Positions 1 to 8,792 of a DNA stretch of 64,000 nt are shown here, in pieces. The translations under genes and the position numbers were made by a program. The notes beneath the pieces are model-generated. The model had not been told where the DNA came from. It searched no databases and was given only the letters and a program-made list of their open reading frames with translations. Source of the DNA: Larkinella terrae (GTDB taxonomy: Bacteria > Bacteroidota > Bacteroidia > Cytophagales > Spirosomataceae). Positions within the stretch are counted from its first letter, which is position 1; the number at the start of each line of letters is the position of its first letter. The DNA is taken from the NCBI RefSeq assembly GCF_009668025.1, contig NZ_WJXZ01000014.1, positions 1,198,448-1,262,447 on the forward strand. Reading direction: 5' to 3'.

Positions 1-2049
1 GTTCTGGCCATCGATCAGCAGCTTTTGGGTTTTGGGGTGATTGTATTCCGGCGAGCTGAACAGCAGATGGAGCGAATCCAGCGGGCGGGCGGTTTTGTTG
101 ACCAGCGTGTAACGGCCGTTGGCGGTCACTTTTCGTTCTTCCGGCACAATGTCAATCGTGACTTTGAGGTCCGTAATTTTCGGATGCGCAACCCGCTCGT
201 AGCGGCTGTATTTTTTTTCGTAATCGGCCTGTAACTCCCGGGTTTCGTCGGCGGTAAGGTACTTGTTCAGCACACTGACGTTGTAGTAAATATATGCTCC
301 CGACCCGACCCAGATGAGCAGAAAAACCGCTAAGGCCGTGGCTGATGGTTTGTTGAATCGCCGTTTCGCCAGCCGCCAGCGGGTTTTCAGGTCGCTTTCG
401 CTGCCCCGGTTCCAGAACAGATTGCCGACGACAAGCAGCGCAAAGCCGAACGCCAGCCAGTAGAGGTTGAACCAGAACAGCGGTTTCAGGAAATGGCCAA
501 AACCGTTCATGTCCGAAATCCGGTAGCCGGGCGTGTAACTGTAGAAAAACAGGTTATAATCGAGTTCGGCGAAGTTCCGCAGGGCCACCATCACCACCCA
601 GACTCCAACCGTAATGATGTGTCCCGTAAACTTGCTGTTTACCATGATGTGGACGAAAAACGCCAGCATCAGCAGTTGGAGGTACTCCGGAAACTCGATC
701 AGGTACAGATCCGTGAAGTATTGCCCGAAGTCGTATTCAAAATACCCTTTGACGGTTTGGTTTAATACCCCGCTGACAATCACCAGATTAACCAATAAAA
801 AACAGATCACGGCCAGCGCCAGAAACTTCGATCCGTAGGTGACCCAGTTCGGAATTGGCAACGCATCGGAAATATTGTCGAAATGCACGGCTTTGTCGCG
901 GTGAACGCTCTCGCCGGTATAGAAAATGATCAGAATAAAGACGAACAGAATGTAATCGAAATCTTTGACTTCAATCATGTAATAGGTCGTCGGCAGCGAG
1001 CGGGTGCCCATAATCTGGTCGGCAAACCAGCCATCCAGAAACAGAAACAACACGCCCCCCATCAGAATCACCAGAAAATATACGTCTTTGATGATGTTGC
1101 CGAACTCCAGTTTCGTCAGCCGGAACAGGTGGCCGAAATAGGCGCCACTGGTGTAGATTTTCTCGGCCACAGGCAGGGTCGTGAGCGGTTTTGTATTTGT
1201 AACGACGGCTTCGGCTTTCGACTTTTTACCCAACTTAACAGCCAGAAATCGCTGAAAATCAAACCGAAACAGCGTGAAAAGCAAGGTTGCCAAACCGATG
1301 CCGCCCCACAAAAGCCGGTTCAGCAATACGTTGCCTTCCAGCGCGGCATGGAGTTCGTTCTGCTCGGCGGGTGTCCAATATTTGGTCGCGTTGGTAAAGG
1401 TGTTGAGCGCAAATGGATCGAGCAGATCGACGATGTCCTTGTTTTCCAGGTCCGACGCCAGCGTGATGCCGAGTAAATAACCAATGAACAGCAGCAAACT
1501 CCCGGCATACGTCACAAACACATTGCGCGTTAACGCAACCAGACTGAAAAACAGGCTTCCGGTGAAGAAAACCGTCGGAATGACAAACACCAGCATCGGC
1601 TGCACGTAATCCCACAGCCGGATGGGACCGTAGCGTTCGACGTTGTCGGCCAGATTCAAAACCGGTCCCAGCAGCGATCCGAGCGCAATACCGAAGCAGG
1701 TGCAACCCATGATCCCGATCAGGATGATGAACGAACCCAGGTACCGACCGAGCAGATAGCCGCGTTCGCTGATGGGGTAGGAGAAGAAATAGGCGCGGGT
1801 ATTGTGTTCAATGTCGCGGTAAACCGGTACGCCCATGACTGCCGAACTCAGCATCGTGGCAAAAATACTCGTCAGTATCAGCAGGTAGGAAATGGCGTAC
1901 GGCGAGTTGACATTCGCCTTTTCGGAAGCCGGTCCGTTGCCGTAAATCAGAATGAGAAAGGTGTACAGAAACAGCAGAAAACCATAGAGATAGGTAGCCG
2001 GACGTTTCAGGCGGTAAGCCAGTTCAAAACGGAATATCTTGGTAAACAT
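1..2049 (-). CDS. ABC-2 permease fused to M1-peptidase-like domain (3' end outside window)
   Basis: The frame is open from an ATG at 2049 to the window edge (683 codons), so the C-terminus is missing. The protein begins MFTKIFRFELAYRLKRP and carries many hydrophobic segments (about residues 15-35, 50-70, 100-130, 160-200, then a second set at about 320-540), as expected for an ABC-2 type permease. The last visible part (about residue 600 on, with VTANGRYTLVNKTARPLDSL) resembles the N-terminal beta domain of M1 aminopeptidases. Bacteroidota have a known family of ABC permease/M1 aminopeptidase fusions. The HExxH zinc site would lie beyond the window, so activity cannot be judged. The ATPase gene lies directly upstream on the same strand and should energise it. 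Confidence 0.85.
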   Translation of the reverse strand, partial: MFTKIFRFELAYRLKRPATYLYGFLLFLYTFLILIYGNGPASEKANVNSPYAISYLLILTSIFATMLSSAVMGVPVYRDIEHNTRAYFFSYPISERGYLLGRYLGSFIILIGIMGCTCFGIALGSLLGPVLNLADNVERYGPIRLWDYVQPMLVFVIPTVFFTGSLFFSLVALTRNVFVTYAGSLLLFIGYLLGITLASDLENKDIVDLLDPFALNTFTNATKYWTPAEQNELHAALEGNVLLNRLLWGGIGLATLLFTLFRFDFQRFLAVKLGKKSKAEAVVTNTKPLTTLPVAEKIYTSGAYFGHLFRLTKLEFGNIIKDVYFLVILMGGVLFLFLDGWFADQIMGTRSLPTTYYMIEVKDFDYILFVFILIIFYTGESVHRDKAVHFDNISDALPIPNWVTYGSKFLALAVICFLLVNLVIVSGVLNQTVKGYFEYDFGQYFTDLYLIEFPEYLQLLMLAFFVHIMVNSKFTGHIITVGVWVVMVALRNFAELDYNLFFYSYTPGYRISDMNGFGHFLKPLFWFNLYWLAFGFALLVVGNLFWNRGSESDLKTRWRLAKRRFNKPSATALAVFLLIWVGSGAYIYYNVSVLNKYLTADETRELQADYEKKYSRYERVAHPKITDLKVTIDIVPEERKVTANGRYTLVNKTARPLDSLHLLFSSPEYNHPKTQKLLIDGQN

Positions 2050-2060
2050 GAGGAAGGTAG

Positions 2061-2155
2061 GAGTTAAGAGTTATGGGTTAAGAGTTGTTGGCTGACGCAT
2101 TCAGTCGGGGTAGACAGAGCATAACTCGTCACTCTTAACTCATAACTCTTAACTC
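2061..2155. repeat. Stuttering palindrome A between ATPase and permease genes
   Basis: Inverted arms at 2061-2085 and 2131-2155 match at 24 of 25 bases. Each arm is built from repeated AGAGTTA/GAGTTA units. The loop holds TGGCTGACGCATTCA at 2089-2103, a core shared with the elements at 7337 and 54260. The right arm overlaps the 3' end of the ATPase gene and encodes its last residues. Confidence 0.85.
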
Positions 2156-3037
2156 TTGATGGCTCGTGATTTTGGAGAAGTAGACGTCTTCCAGGTCGGC
2201 TTCGACGGGGTCAAAACCGAGTTGGGGGCTGTCGCTGTAAATATGAATCTGGGTTTTTCCGCCTTTGAGCTGTGTCGAAATTACCTGATGGTTGGCGCGG
2301 TAGGTGTCCAGTTCCGCTTTTTCGATGATTTTGCGCCAGATTTTTCCCTGAATACTCGCCACCAGATCGGCGGGATGCCCCTGCGCGATGACGTTTCCGA
2401 GGCTAATGATGGCCATATCGGAGCAGAGGTTGGTAACGTCTTCGACGATGTGCGTAGAGAGAATTACGACGGTATTTTCGCCGATTTCCGAGAGCAGGTT
2501 GTGAAACCGGTTGCGCTCGGCGGGGTCCAGACCGGCGGTGGGTTCATCGACAATAATTAGGCTGGGGCTGCCGATCAGCGCCTGGGCGATGCCAAACCGC
2601 TGTTTCATCCCGCCCGAAAACGTGCCCAAATTCTTCTTTTTGACGTGCGCCAGATTGACTTTTTCGAGCAGGGCTTCCACGATCAGTTTTCGCTCGCGGC
2701 TGTTGTTGATTCCTTTCAGGCTGGCAATATGGTCGAGCATGGTTTCGGCCGAGACCTTCGGATAAACGCCGAATTCCTGCGGTAAATAACCCAAGACGCG
2801 CCGAATGGAGTCTTTCTGGCGAATTACGTCGATGGTGCCCAGGGGTGTATCTTCGAGCAGTATCTGGCCGCTGTCGGCTTCCTGCAGGGTCGCGATGGTG
2901 CGCATCAGCGACGATTTTCCCGCGCCATTCGGTCCCAGCAGGCCAAACATCCCTTGCGGAATGGTCAGGCTCACATCTTGCAGCGCTTTTACACCGTTGG
3001 AATACGTTTTATTCAGACCGGTAATCGTAAGATTCAT
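2135..3037 (-). CDS. ABC transporter ATP-binding protein
   Basis: This is the 300-aa cytoplasmic ATPase partner of the permease gene that follows. Visible motifs are Walker A GPNGAGKS (about residues 35-42), the signature FSGGMKQR (140-147) and Walker B LIIVDEP (160-166). The frame is open 57 codons further upstream, but that extension lacks ABC-domain sequence and crosses the AT-rich spacer. I therefore start at the ATG at 3037, where the protein begins MNLTITGLNKTY. The final residues (ELRVMS) and stop are encoded by the right arm of palindrome A, so the C-terminus looks recently rewritten. The gene is probably cotranscribed with the permease; the substrate is unknown. Confidence 0.9.
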   Translation of the reverse strand: MNLTITGLNKTYSNGVKALQDVSLTIPQGMFGLLGPNGAGKSSLMRTIATLQEADSGQILLEDTPLGTIDVIRQKDSIRRVLGYLPQEFGVYPKVSAETMLDHIASLKGINNSRERKLIVEALLEKVNLAHVKKKNLGTFSGGMKQRFGIAQALIGSPSLIIVDEPTAGLDPAERNRFHNLLSEIGENTVVILSTHIVEDVTNLCSDMAIISLGNVIAQGHPADLVASIQGKIWRKIIEKAELDTYRANHQVISTQLKGGKTQIHIYSDSPQLGFDPVEADLEDVYFSKITSHQELRVMS

Positions 3038-3439
3038 AAGAGGATGGGTTATGTTAAGTAGCAGAATCGGGTACGGTGGATGCCCATTTTGAGTAAGAAG
3101 TAAGTATATCAAATATTCGGCATTTTTCAATCCGGAGGGTGAAATCTTTCTACGCATCTGATAAGGTGAAATTACGCGTTTCAAAAAGCAAATTTGAAAA
3201 AAGGGCAAGTTGTAATTTGAACCTGCTTAATTAAAATAAATGATAATTTTGTTCGAACTACTTTGGATTTAAAGTAACTTTTTGAAATAATCTCCAAAAA
3301 AATATAAATCTGCATTTATTATTAATTCATTTTAGAAATTTTGTTTATTTTTGAAATAACGAAATTGCATTTGGTGTTATTCGGAAATAATAAAATCTCA
3401 TCGTAGTTTAGTACAAAAAATTACGAAACCTACGAAATC
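3038..3439. other. AT-rich divergent intergenic region
   Basis: These 402 bases separate the minus-strand ABC operon from the plus-strand aminotransferase gene and are very AT-rich, with long A and T runs. Promoters for both directions should lie here. Several TTTG strings occur, including TAATTTTG near 3243-3250, but no convincing pair of promoter boxes stands out. No RNA gene or further ORF is seen. Confidence 0.5.
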
Positions 3440-4618
3440 ATGGACCTTCCCATCTCTCGCCGAAACTGGTTACGCACGGGTGCGTTATTTACCGCTGGAT
3501 TTGTCCTGAACAAGTCTTCTTTCGCGATCAATCCGGCAGCGGCAAATGCGCTGCACGAACAAACACTCACCAACGAATTTGCCAGTCTGGGCCGGGAAAT
3601 GCCGAAGCTGAAAGCCCGGATTGCCTTCAATGAAAACCCGCACGGTATTTCGAAAAAAGCCAAAGAAGCGCTTATTCAGGCGGCTGAAGTCAGTAACCGG
3701 TATGCGATGTTCGAAGGGCAGGAACTGAAACAGTTGATTGCGGCTAAGGAAGGGGTCAAACCCGAAAACGTGATGCTTTCGGCCGGGTCGTCGGAATTAC
3801 TGACGGCGATGGCGGTTTATTACGCCGGAAGCGCGGCCAAGGGCAGTGGCGGTACCATTCTGACCAGCCAGTTTACATACGATGACTTTCTGGGTTGTGC
3901 TAAAAAATTCGGTGCTAAAATCGAAGCCCTGCCATTAACGAAGGAATACCGCTATGACCTGGCGGCTATGAAGGCAAAAGTTACTGCGGATACCAAACTG
4001 GTCTATATTTGTAACCCCAACAATCCAACCGGAACCGTCGTGCCGGTGGCCGATCTCGTGGCTTTCTGCAAGGAAGTATCGCCGAAAGTACCGGTTTTCA
4101 TCGACGAAGCCTACATTGATTTTCTGAAGCCCGAAGAGCGGCCAGCCCTGCCGAAACTCGTGGCTGAAGGCTACAACCTGTTCCTGACCCGCACCTTTTC
4201 CAAGATACACGGTTTTGCCGGTTTACGACTGGGCTACGCTATCGCTCCCGAAAAATTCCTGCCCGAACTGCAGAACTATTCCCGGGGCGAGTGGAACCCC
4301 AGTGTGACCACCCTCAAAGCCGGAATTGCCAGTTATCAGGACGAAGAATGGCAGAATTTCTGCCGCACGGAAAACGAAAAAGCCCGCGAACTACTCTATA
4401 AAGGCCTGAAAGAGAAAGGATACGAATACGTTCCGTCGTTTGCCAACTTCGTGTTGTTTCCGATTCGGATGAAAACGAAACAATTCGAAAAGGAAATGTT
4501 CGGCAACGGCATCCTCACCTCCACTCGCGAATACAACGCCCAGCCCTACTGCCGCGTCAGCGTCGGCACCGTAGACGAAATGGGCCTTTTTATGGATGTG
4601 TTTAAGAAGATTGCTTAA
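3440..4618 (+). CDS. Tat-exported PLP-dependent aminotransferase (class I/II, HisC-like)
   Basis: A 392-aa fold-type I PLP aminotransferase of the histidinol-phosphate aminotransferase type. The N-terminus has a twin-arginine motif (ISRRNWL, residues 5-11) and a hydrophobic stretch, so export to the periplasm is expected, which is unusual for this fold. Visible family motifs are NPNNPTG (192-198), Asp222 in FIDEAY for the pyridine nitrogen, and TFSK with the Schiff-base Lys255. An exported protein next to an exported amine oxidase is unlikely to be the histidine-biosynthesis enzyme. Amino acid or amine turnover in the periplasm is inferred. It is followed by palindrome B and the amine oxidase gene, on the same strand. 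Confidence 0.88.
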   Translation: MDLPISRRNWLRTGALFTAGFVLNKSSFAINPAAANALHEQTLTNEFASLGREMPKLKARIAFNENPHGISKKAKEALIQAAEVSNRYAMFEGQELKQLIAAKEGVKPENVMLSAGSSELLTAMAVYYAGSAAKGSGGTILTSQFTYDDFLGCAKKFGAKIEALPLTKEYRYDLAAMKAKVTADTKLVYICNPNNPTGTVVPVADLVAFCKEVSPKVPVFIDEAYIDFLKPEERPALPKLVAEGYNLFLTRTFSKIHGFAGLRLGYAIAPEKFLPELQNYSRGEWNPSVTTLKAGIASYQDEEWQNFCRTENEKARELLYKGLKEKGYEYVPSFANFVLFPIRMKTKQFEKEMFGNGILTSTREYNAQPYCRVSVGTVDEMGLFMDVFKKIA

Positions 4619-4627
4619 TTAAAAATG

Positions 4628-4698
4628 AACAATGAATAATGAACAATAAATGGCAAAAGTGCTGATAAACAATTGTTTATTGTTCATTATTCATTGTT
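4628..4698. repeat. Stuttering palindrome B between aminotransferase and amine oxidase genes
   Basis: Perfect 23-bp inverted arms lie at 4628-4650 and 4676-4698. They are built from AATGAA/AACAAT units, and flanking TTAATTAA extends the pairing. The element fills almost the whole 89-bp spacer between two co-directional genes. There is no T-tract, so it does not look like a plain terminator. Confidence 0.85.
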
Positions 4699-4707
4699 AA
4701 TTAAACT

Positions 4708-6270
4708 ATGACCCGACGGAATTTTATTGAATCAACCGGAGCAAGTTACGCAACCTTACTGGCCTGGGGACTGTTAAAACCGGCTCCCGCCGAAGCGTTC
4801 GATCTGCCGTCCAACGGACTCAAAGACGGAAAAGCCCGAAAAGTCGTGATTCTGGGAGCGGGGCTGGCGGGGATGACCACCGCCTACGAATTAGGCAAGC
4901 TGGGGTACGACTGCACCGTTCTCGAAGCCCGTAGCCGCTCCGGTGGCCGGGTCTGGACGGTTCGGGGCGGAACGAAGGAAACCGAAATCGGTGGACCGGA
5001 GCAGGTTTGTAAATTCGCTGACGGCCAGTATTTTAACGGCGGAGCTGCCCGGATTCCGCACAATCATCAACTGACGTTACACTACTGCCGCGAGCTGGGG
5101 GTTCCGCTCGAGATTTTCAACGGCTCCAACGAGTCGGCCTGGCTCTACAACGATGGCGGAACGGGTTCGCTGGCCAACAAACGCATGCGCGTCCGGGAAT
5201 ACCACAGCGACATGCGCGGTTACACCAGTGAGTTGCTGGCGAAAGCGCTCGATCAATCGTCGCTCGACCAGCAATTGACGAAAGAAGACGTCGAAAAACT
5301 GGTGGATTTTCTGAAGAACGAAGGCGATCTGAATACGGGCAAGCTCTACAAAGGTACCAACCGCCGGGGGTATAAAACGATGCCTGGCGCCGGGCCTGTT
5401 CCCGGTGATCTGGTCGATCCATTTGGTTTGACGGAATATTTACGTTCCGGTTACATGCAGCCGGTTTTTTACAACAACGGCGATTACACGTTCGAGCAAC
5501 ACTCGACGCTGCTGCAGCCGGTGGGCGGGATGGATGCCATTCCGAAGGCATTGGAGAAAAAACTGCTCGGAAAGATTCAGTTCAACGCACCGGTGAAGGA
5601 ACTGCGGAAAACCGAAAACGGCGTTCGGGTGGTGTACCAGAAAGATGGAAAACCGGTTGAAATCAGTGCGGAATTCTGCGTGTGTACCCTTCCGTTACCG
5701 GTTTTAAAAAAAATTGACTCGGACTTGTCGCCGATGGTGAAACGTTCGGCGGATTTTATTCCATACATGAAAACCGGCAAAATCGGCCTGCAATTCAAAC
5801 GGCGGTTTTGGGAGGAAGACGACGCGATTTACGGCGGAATTTCCCGTACCAACATGGATATCAACCAGATCTGGTATCCGTCGTTCGGGCTGATGGGCAG
5901 GAAAGGCGTGCTGATCGGGTATTACAATTTCTACAGCCGGGCCGAAGCCGTAGGCGAACTGTCGCTTCCGGCACGCGAAAAAATGGCGCTGGAACAGGGC
6001 TATAAAATTCACCCGCAATACCCGCAGGAATTTGAGAACTCGTTTTCGCTAGCCTGGCAGAAAATTCCGTATAACGAAGGCGGCTGGGCGGTTTACGACG
6101 ATGCCGTCCGTCGGAAATTCTACCCCGCGCTGCTCGAACCGGATGGAAACATTTACTTTGCCGGAGAGCATACTACTTACCTGACGGCTTGGATGGCCGG
6201 AGCGTTTACGTCCGCCCGTCGGGTGGTCGATGCGCTGCATGCGCGGGTTGGAGAATACACGAAAAAGTGA
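4708..6270 (+). CDS. Flavin monoamine oxidase family protein, Tat-exported
   Basis: A 520-aa FAD-dependent amine oxidase. The Tat-like leader starts MTRRNFIES and ends near PAEA (residue 30). The dinucleotide-binding motif GAGLAG (50-55) is followed by Glu73 and the RSGGRV motif (78-82) typical of monoamine oxidases and L-amino acid oxidases. Near the C-terminus YFAGEHTT is the flavin-contact motif. The reaction is oxidative deamination of an amine or amino acid, with hydrogen peroxide if oxygen is the acceptor. The substrate cannot be read from sequence. It follows the exported aminotransferase and precedes the Hint-domain protein, and the three probably form one unit. Confidence 0.9.
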   Translation: MTRRNFIESTGASYATLLAWGLLKPAPAEAFDLPSNGLKDGKARKVVILGAGLAGMTTAYELGKLGYDCTVLEARSRSGGRVWTVRGGTKETEIGGPEQVCKFADGQYFNGGAARIPHNHQLTLHYCRELGVPLEIFNGSNESAWLYNDGGTGSLANKRMRVREYHSDMRGYTSELLAKALDQSSLDQQLTKEDVEKLVDFLKNEGDLNTGKLYKGTNRRGYKTMPGAGPVPGDLVDPFGLTEYLRSGYMQPVFYNNGDYTFEQHSTLLQPVGGMDAIPKALEKKLLGKIQFNAPVKELRKTENGVRVVYQKDGKPVEISAEFCVCTLPLPVLKKIDSDLSPMVKRSADFIPYMKTGKIGLQFKRRFWEEDDAIYGGISRTNMDINQIWYPSFGLMGRKGVLIGYYNFYSRAEAVGELSLPAREKMALEQGYKIHPQYPQEFENSFSLAWQKIPYNEGGWAVYDDAVRRKFYPALLEPDGNIYFAGEHTTYLTAWMAGAFTSARRVVDALHARVGEYTKK

Positions 6271-6283
6271 TATTGTCGTCTCT

Positions 6284-6325
6284 ATCTAAACTATCGAATA
6301 CTGAATAACGAATATTGAATTTCGA
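6284..6325 (+). repeat. Single-arm stutter sequence C
   Basis: The spacer before the Hint gene holds a run of GAATA/GAATT units (GAATACTGAATAACGAATAT and onward) like one arm of the stuttering palindromes. No matching inverted arm is present, so this may be a solo arm or a decayed element. Confidence 0.5.
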
Positions 6326-6338
6326 ATAAATCTCTACT

Positions 6339-7331
6339 ATGAAAACTAACTTACTTCGTCAATTTCTGGTCATCTGTTGCGTAGCGATTTTACAACTGGT
6401 TTCTCAACGCGTTTGGGCGCAAACCGCCAGCATGTCGCTGGATCAGTTGAAAGCCATTAAAGCCGTCAAAATTGGCAACCTGGAAAAGGATACCTATTTC
6501 AAATCCGGCGATTTTATTCTGGACCGCTACGAAGAACGCCCGGCTTACGTCTTCAATTACAGCGACGGGGTTCCCCGGAAAATCTATTTGTACAAAATTT
6601 TCACGGCGGCCGATACCAAGGAATTGGGTTTGCTGGCGATTTATGAAAATGGAAAAACGAAAGAAACCAAACCGTTCGTTATTCCGGGTGCCAGCGCTGA
6701 CCGCAAAGCCTGGGATGCGTATATCGATGATCTAAAGTATGTTGGCGAAAAAGAAGCCGGGCTGATGTCGGCGCTTGGATTTGTACTCTCCCGCGAAATG
6801 GCGTTGCTGATGGGCGGTGGAACGAAGGAAGAAGGTGGTGAGAAGAAAAAGGAAGAATACAATTTCTGTTTCCCCGCCAACGCGGTGGTAACTTTGGCCG
6901 ATCGGCAGACGAAAACCATCGATCAGGTAAAAACCGGCGACGAAGTGATGGCGTACGATGCGAAAACCCGCCTGCTGGTCCCGGCGAAAGTGCAGGAAAT
7001 CAGCATTCACCAAAAACCGGATCTGGCGATCGCGGGCGTCTGGATCACCCCGGTTCAGGAAGTTTCCGCCAGTCGTTCTGCTTCCCTGACCAAACCGGTT
7101 TTGCTGGAAGCCACGGCGAACCACCCCGTCCAAACCGCCACCGGCGCGAAAAAAGTCGGTGATTTACAAAGTGGCGATGTGTTGTACCGCTTCGACGGCG
7201 CAACCCGCTCGGTAGCCGCCTGGAAAGTCGCTCGCATTGAGTCCAATCTCCGGACGGTCGAGAAAGTATACAATCTCGTCACCGACCGCGGCAGTTATTT
7301 GGTAAACGACGTCGTTGTGCTGGATAAATAA
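6339..7331 (+). CDS. Secreted protein with C-terminal Hint (hedgehog/intein-type) domain
   Basis: A 330-aa protein with a Sec signal peptide ending near WAQ (residue 28) and no other recognised domain up to about residue 165, where a charged Lys/Glu-rich linker begins. From Cys177 (NFCFPANAVVTLAD) to the end it matches a Hint module: the catalytic Cys, a KTIDQVKTGDEVMAYD segment, the block-B pair Thr259/His262 (TANH), and a final LVNDVVVLD strand. The canonical C-terminal His-Asn is replaced by Val-Asn-Asp and nothing follows, so full splicing is not possible. An N-S acyl shift or cleavage in front of Cys177 remains possible. Its role beside two exported amine enzymes is unknown. Confidence 0.8.
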   Translation: MKTNLLRQFLVICCVAILQLVSQRVWAQTASMSLDQLKAIKAVKIGNLEKDTYFKSGDFILDRYEERPAYVFNYSDGVPRKIYLYKIFTAADTKELGLLAIYENGKTKETKPFVIPGASADRKAWDAYIDDLKYVGEKEAGLMSALGFVLSREMALLMGGGTKEEGGEKKKEEYNFCFPANAVVTLADRQTKTIDQVKTGDEVMAYDAKTRLLVPAKVQEISIHQKPDLAIAGVWITPVQEVSASRSASLTKPVLLEATANHPVQTATGAKKVGDLQSGDVLYRFDGATRSVAAWKVARIESNLRTVEKVYNLVTDRGSYLVNDVVVLDK

Positions 7332-7336
7332 GTTTA

Positions 7337-7422
7337 CGGTATACAGTTTACGGTATTCGGTGGCTGACGCATTGAATTCATTTATCCCGCTTCAGCCACC
7401 GAATACCGTAAACCGAATACCG
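7337..7422. repeat. Stuttering palindrome D between convergent genes
   Basis: Inverted arms at 7337-7367 and 7392-7422 match at 29 of 31 bases. They are built from CGGTATTCGGTTTACGG-type units. The loop side carries TGGCTGACGCATTGA at 7361-7375, the core shared with elements A and I. Lying between convergent genes, it could act as a two-way terminator, but it lacks T-tracts. Confidence 0.85.
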
Positions 7423-7434
7423 AAAATCGTTCGT

Positions 7435-8202
7435 TTACATCCCCCACGACGTCATCCCCCCGTCCACCGCGATGGTTTGGCCGGTGATGTAGCCCGCAGC
7501 GGGCAGGCAAAGAAAGGAGACGGCGGCCGCAATTTCTTCCGGTTTTCCCGTGCGGCCCATCGGCGTCCGTTTCAGAATTCCCTCCAGTTTTTCCGGATTG
7601 GTCAAAACCGGTTCGGCCAGGGGCGTGAGCACGTACCAGGGCGCAATCGTGTTGACCCGAATTCCATCCGGAGCCCACTCCACGGCCAGGTTGCGCGTCA
7701 GCTGGTGGAGGGCGGCTTTGGTCATGCCATAAATCGAACCGCTGCTCGTGTGCGTCAGGCCGGACACCGACGACACAAAGACAATACTGCCTTTTCCCGA
7801 AGCCTTCAGTAGCGGATATGCCGCTTTACTCAGTTCGTAGCCCGCCCGCAGGTTGGTGTTCAGAAGCTGGTCGAATTCCTCCGTTGTGTAGTCGATGGTC
7901 GGTTTCCGGATGTTTGTTCCGGCGTTGTTGATCAGAATATCCAGCTTTCCCCAGCGGTTTTTTACGATTTCGATCAGTTCCGCAACGGCCCCGATTTTAC
8001 TGACATCGATGGCCAGACCGTCCACGACAAAACCGCTTTGCCGGTATTTCGTTAATTTTTGCTGCAACAAATCGTTGTCGCGGGCGACGATAAACACTTC
8101 CGCACCAAATTCCAGCAATTGATTTACAATTGCTTCGCCGATGCCTTTGGTGCCGCCGGTGACCAGTGCGCGGTAGCCGGACAGTTGCCAGAACGAATTC
8201 AT
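7435..8202 (-). CDS. SDR family oxidoreductase (tropinone reductase-like)
   Basis: A 255-aa classical short-chain dehydrogenase/reductase. The cofactor motif TGGTKGIG is at residues 15-22, NNAG at 91-94, the catalytic pair Tyr157/Lys161 lies in YGMTK, and the Ser is in FVSSVSG (141-147). The C-terminal [13 protein letters not shown] motif is typical of the family. Arg40 after the second strand (FIVARD) suggests NADP(H) preference. The substrate is unknown. It is a monocistronic gene converging on the Hint-domain gene. Confidence 0.9.
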   Translation of the reverse strand: MNSFWQLSGYRALVTGGTKGIGEAIVNQLLEFGAEVFIVARDNDLLQQKLTKYRQSGFVVDGLAIDVSKIGAVAELIEIVKNRWGKLDILINNAGTNIRKPTIDYTTEEFDQLLNTNLRAGYELSKAAYPLLKASGKGSIVFVSSVSGLTHTSSGSIYGMTKAALHQLTRNLAVEWAPDGIRVNTIAPWYVLTPLAEPVLTNPEKLEGILKRTPMGRTGKPEEIAAAVSFLCLPAAGYITGQTIAVDGGMTSWGM

Positions 8203-8792
8203 AGTAGTCGGGAATTACACGGTTTTCAAAAACCGCAAGAAACGAACTGCCCACGGCATTTACCAGCCGATCAGGAACAAATTCGATTCGAGAGTAATGT
8301 TTACCGGCCCACGGTTTTATGCCCAGCAACTGATTCAATTCCCGAGTCTAATGATAATCGGTTGAACGGTTTTGAGAATGTAGGCTAATAAATAAATTGA
8401 AAGGTGGATACGAGCATTTACTGCTGATATGATGCCGCTAGGCATCTAATGTTTGAAGTGATTTCGTATCCTGCTACTCGCCTGCCGTAGGTGGGCAACC
8501 GTTGCCTACCTACGGCAGGCGATTGAAAATCATGCCAATTGGGCTACAAATATTTCGTCTCTACGAGACTGAAAAACCGCCATTCAAATCAAACTAACCA
8601 ATTTATTATCTATAAATGACTCAAAGGAATACGCTCGCGGTAATCCTGCTTTGAGGCTTTCTAAAAAAGAATAAAATATTTTGTACAATCCTGAGTATTA
8701 TTTGAATTATCGCACCTATTAACCACCAGTCGCGCCGTTCGACCACGGCATTTCGCTGACTATTCATTCTGAATCAGGTAAATCGCTGGATT
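8203..8792. other. 590-bp spacer between divergent SDR and sigma-factor genes
   Basis: No credible gene is present. ORFs in the first 190 bases are shadows of the SDR gene. The stretch contains a strong 43-bp hairpin at 8479-8521 (listed separately) and an AT-rich tail (8650-8720) with TATTTTG and TATTATTTG strings that should carry the promoter of the sigma-factor gene. Confidence 0.5.
8479..8521. repeat. Near-perfect 21-bp-arm hairpin
   Basis: Arms 8479-8499 and 8501-8521 are complementary with one G/T pair around a single-base centre. The sequence is built on CGCCTGCCGTAGGT and is much more GC-rich than its surroundings. There is no T-tract, so it is not an obvious terminator. It resembles dispersed hairpin repeats rather than the stuttering family. 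Confidence 0.8.

Noticed and set aside
3038-3208. 57-codon N-terminal extension of the ABC ATPase
   Set aside because: The extension lies in AT-rich spacer, lacks ABC-domain sequence, and the domain begins cleanly at the ATG at 3037.
7997-8338. ORF of 113 aa on the minus strand crossing the SDR start
   Set aside because: It mostly overlaps the SDR gene in another frame and has no recognisable protein features.
8203-8792. tRNA or small RNA gene in the 590-bp spacer
   Set aside because: No cloverleaf or conserved RNA sequence was recognised; only the isolated hairpin is present.
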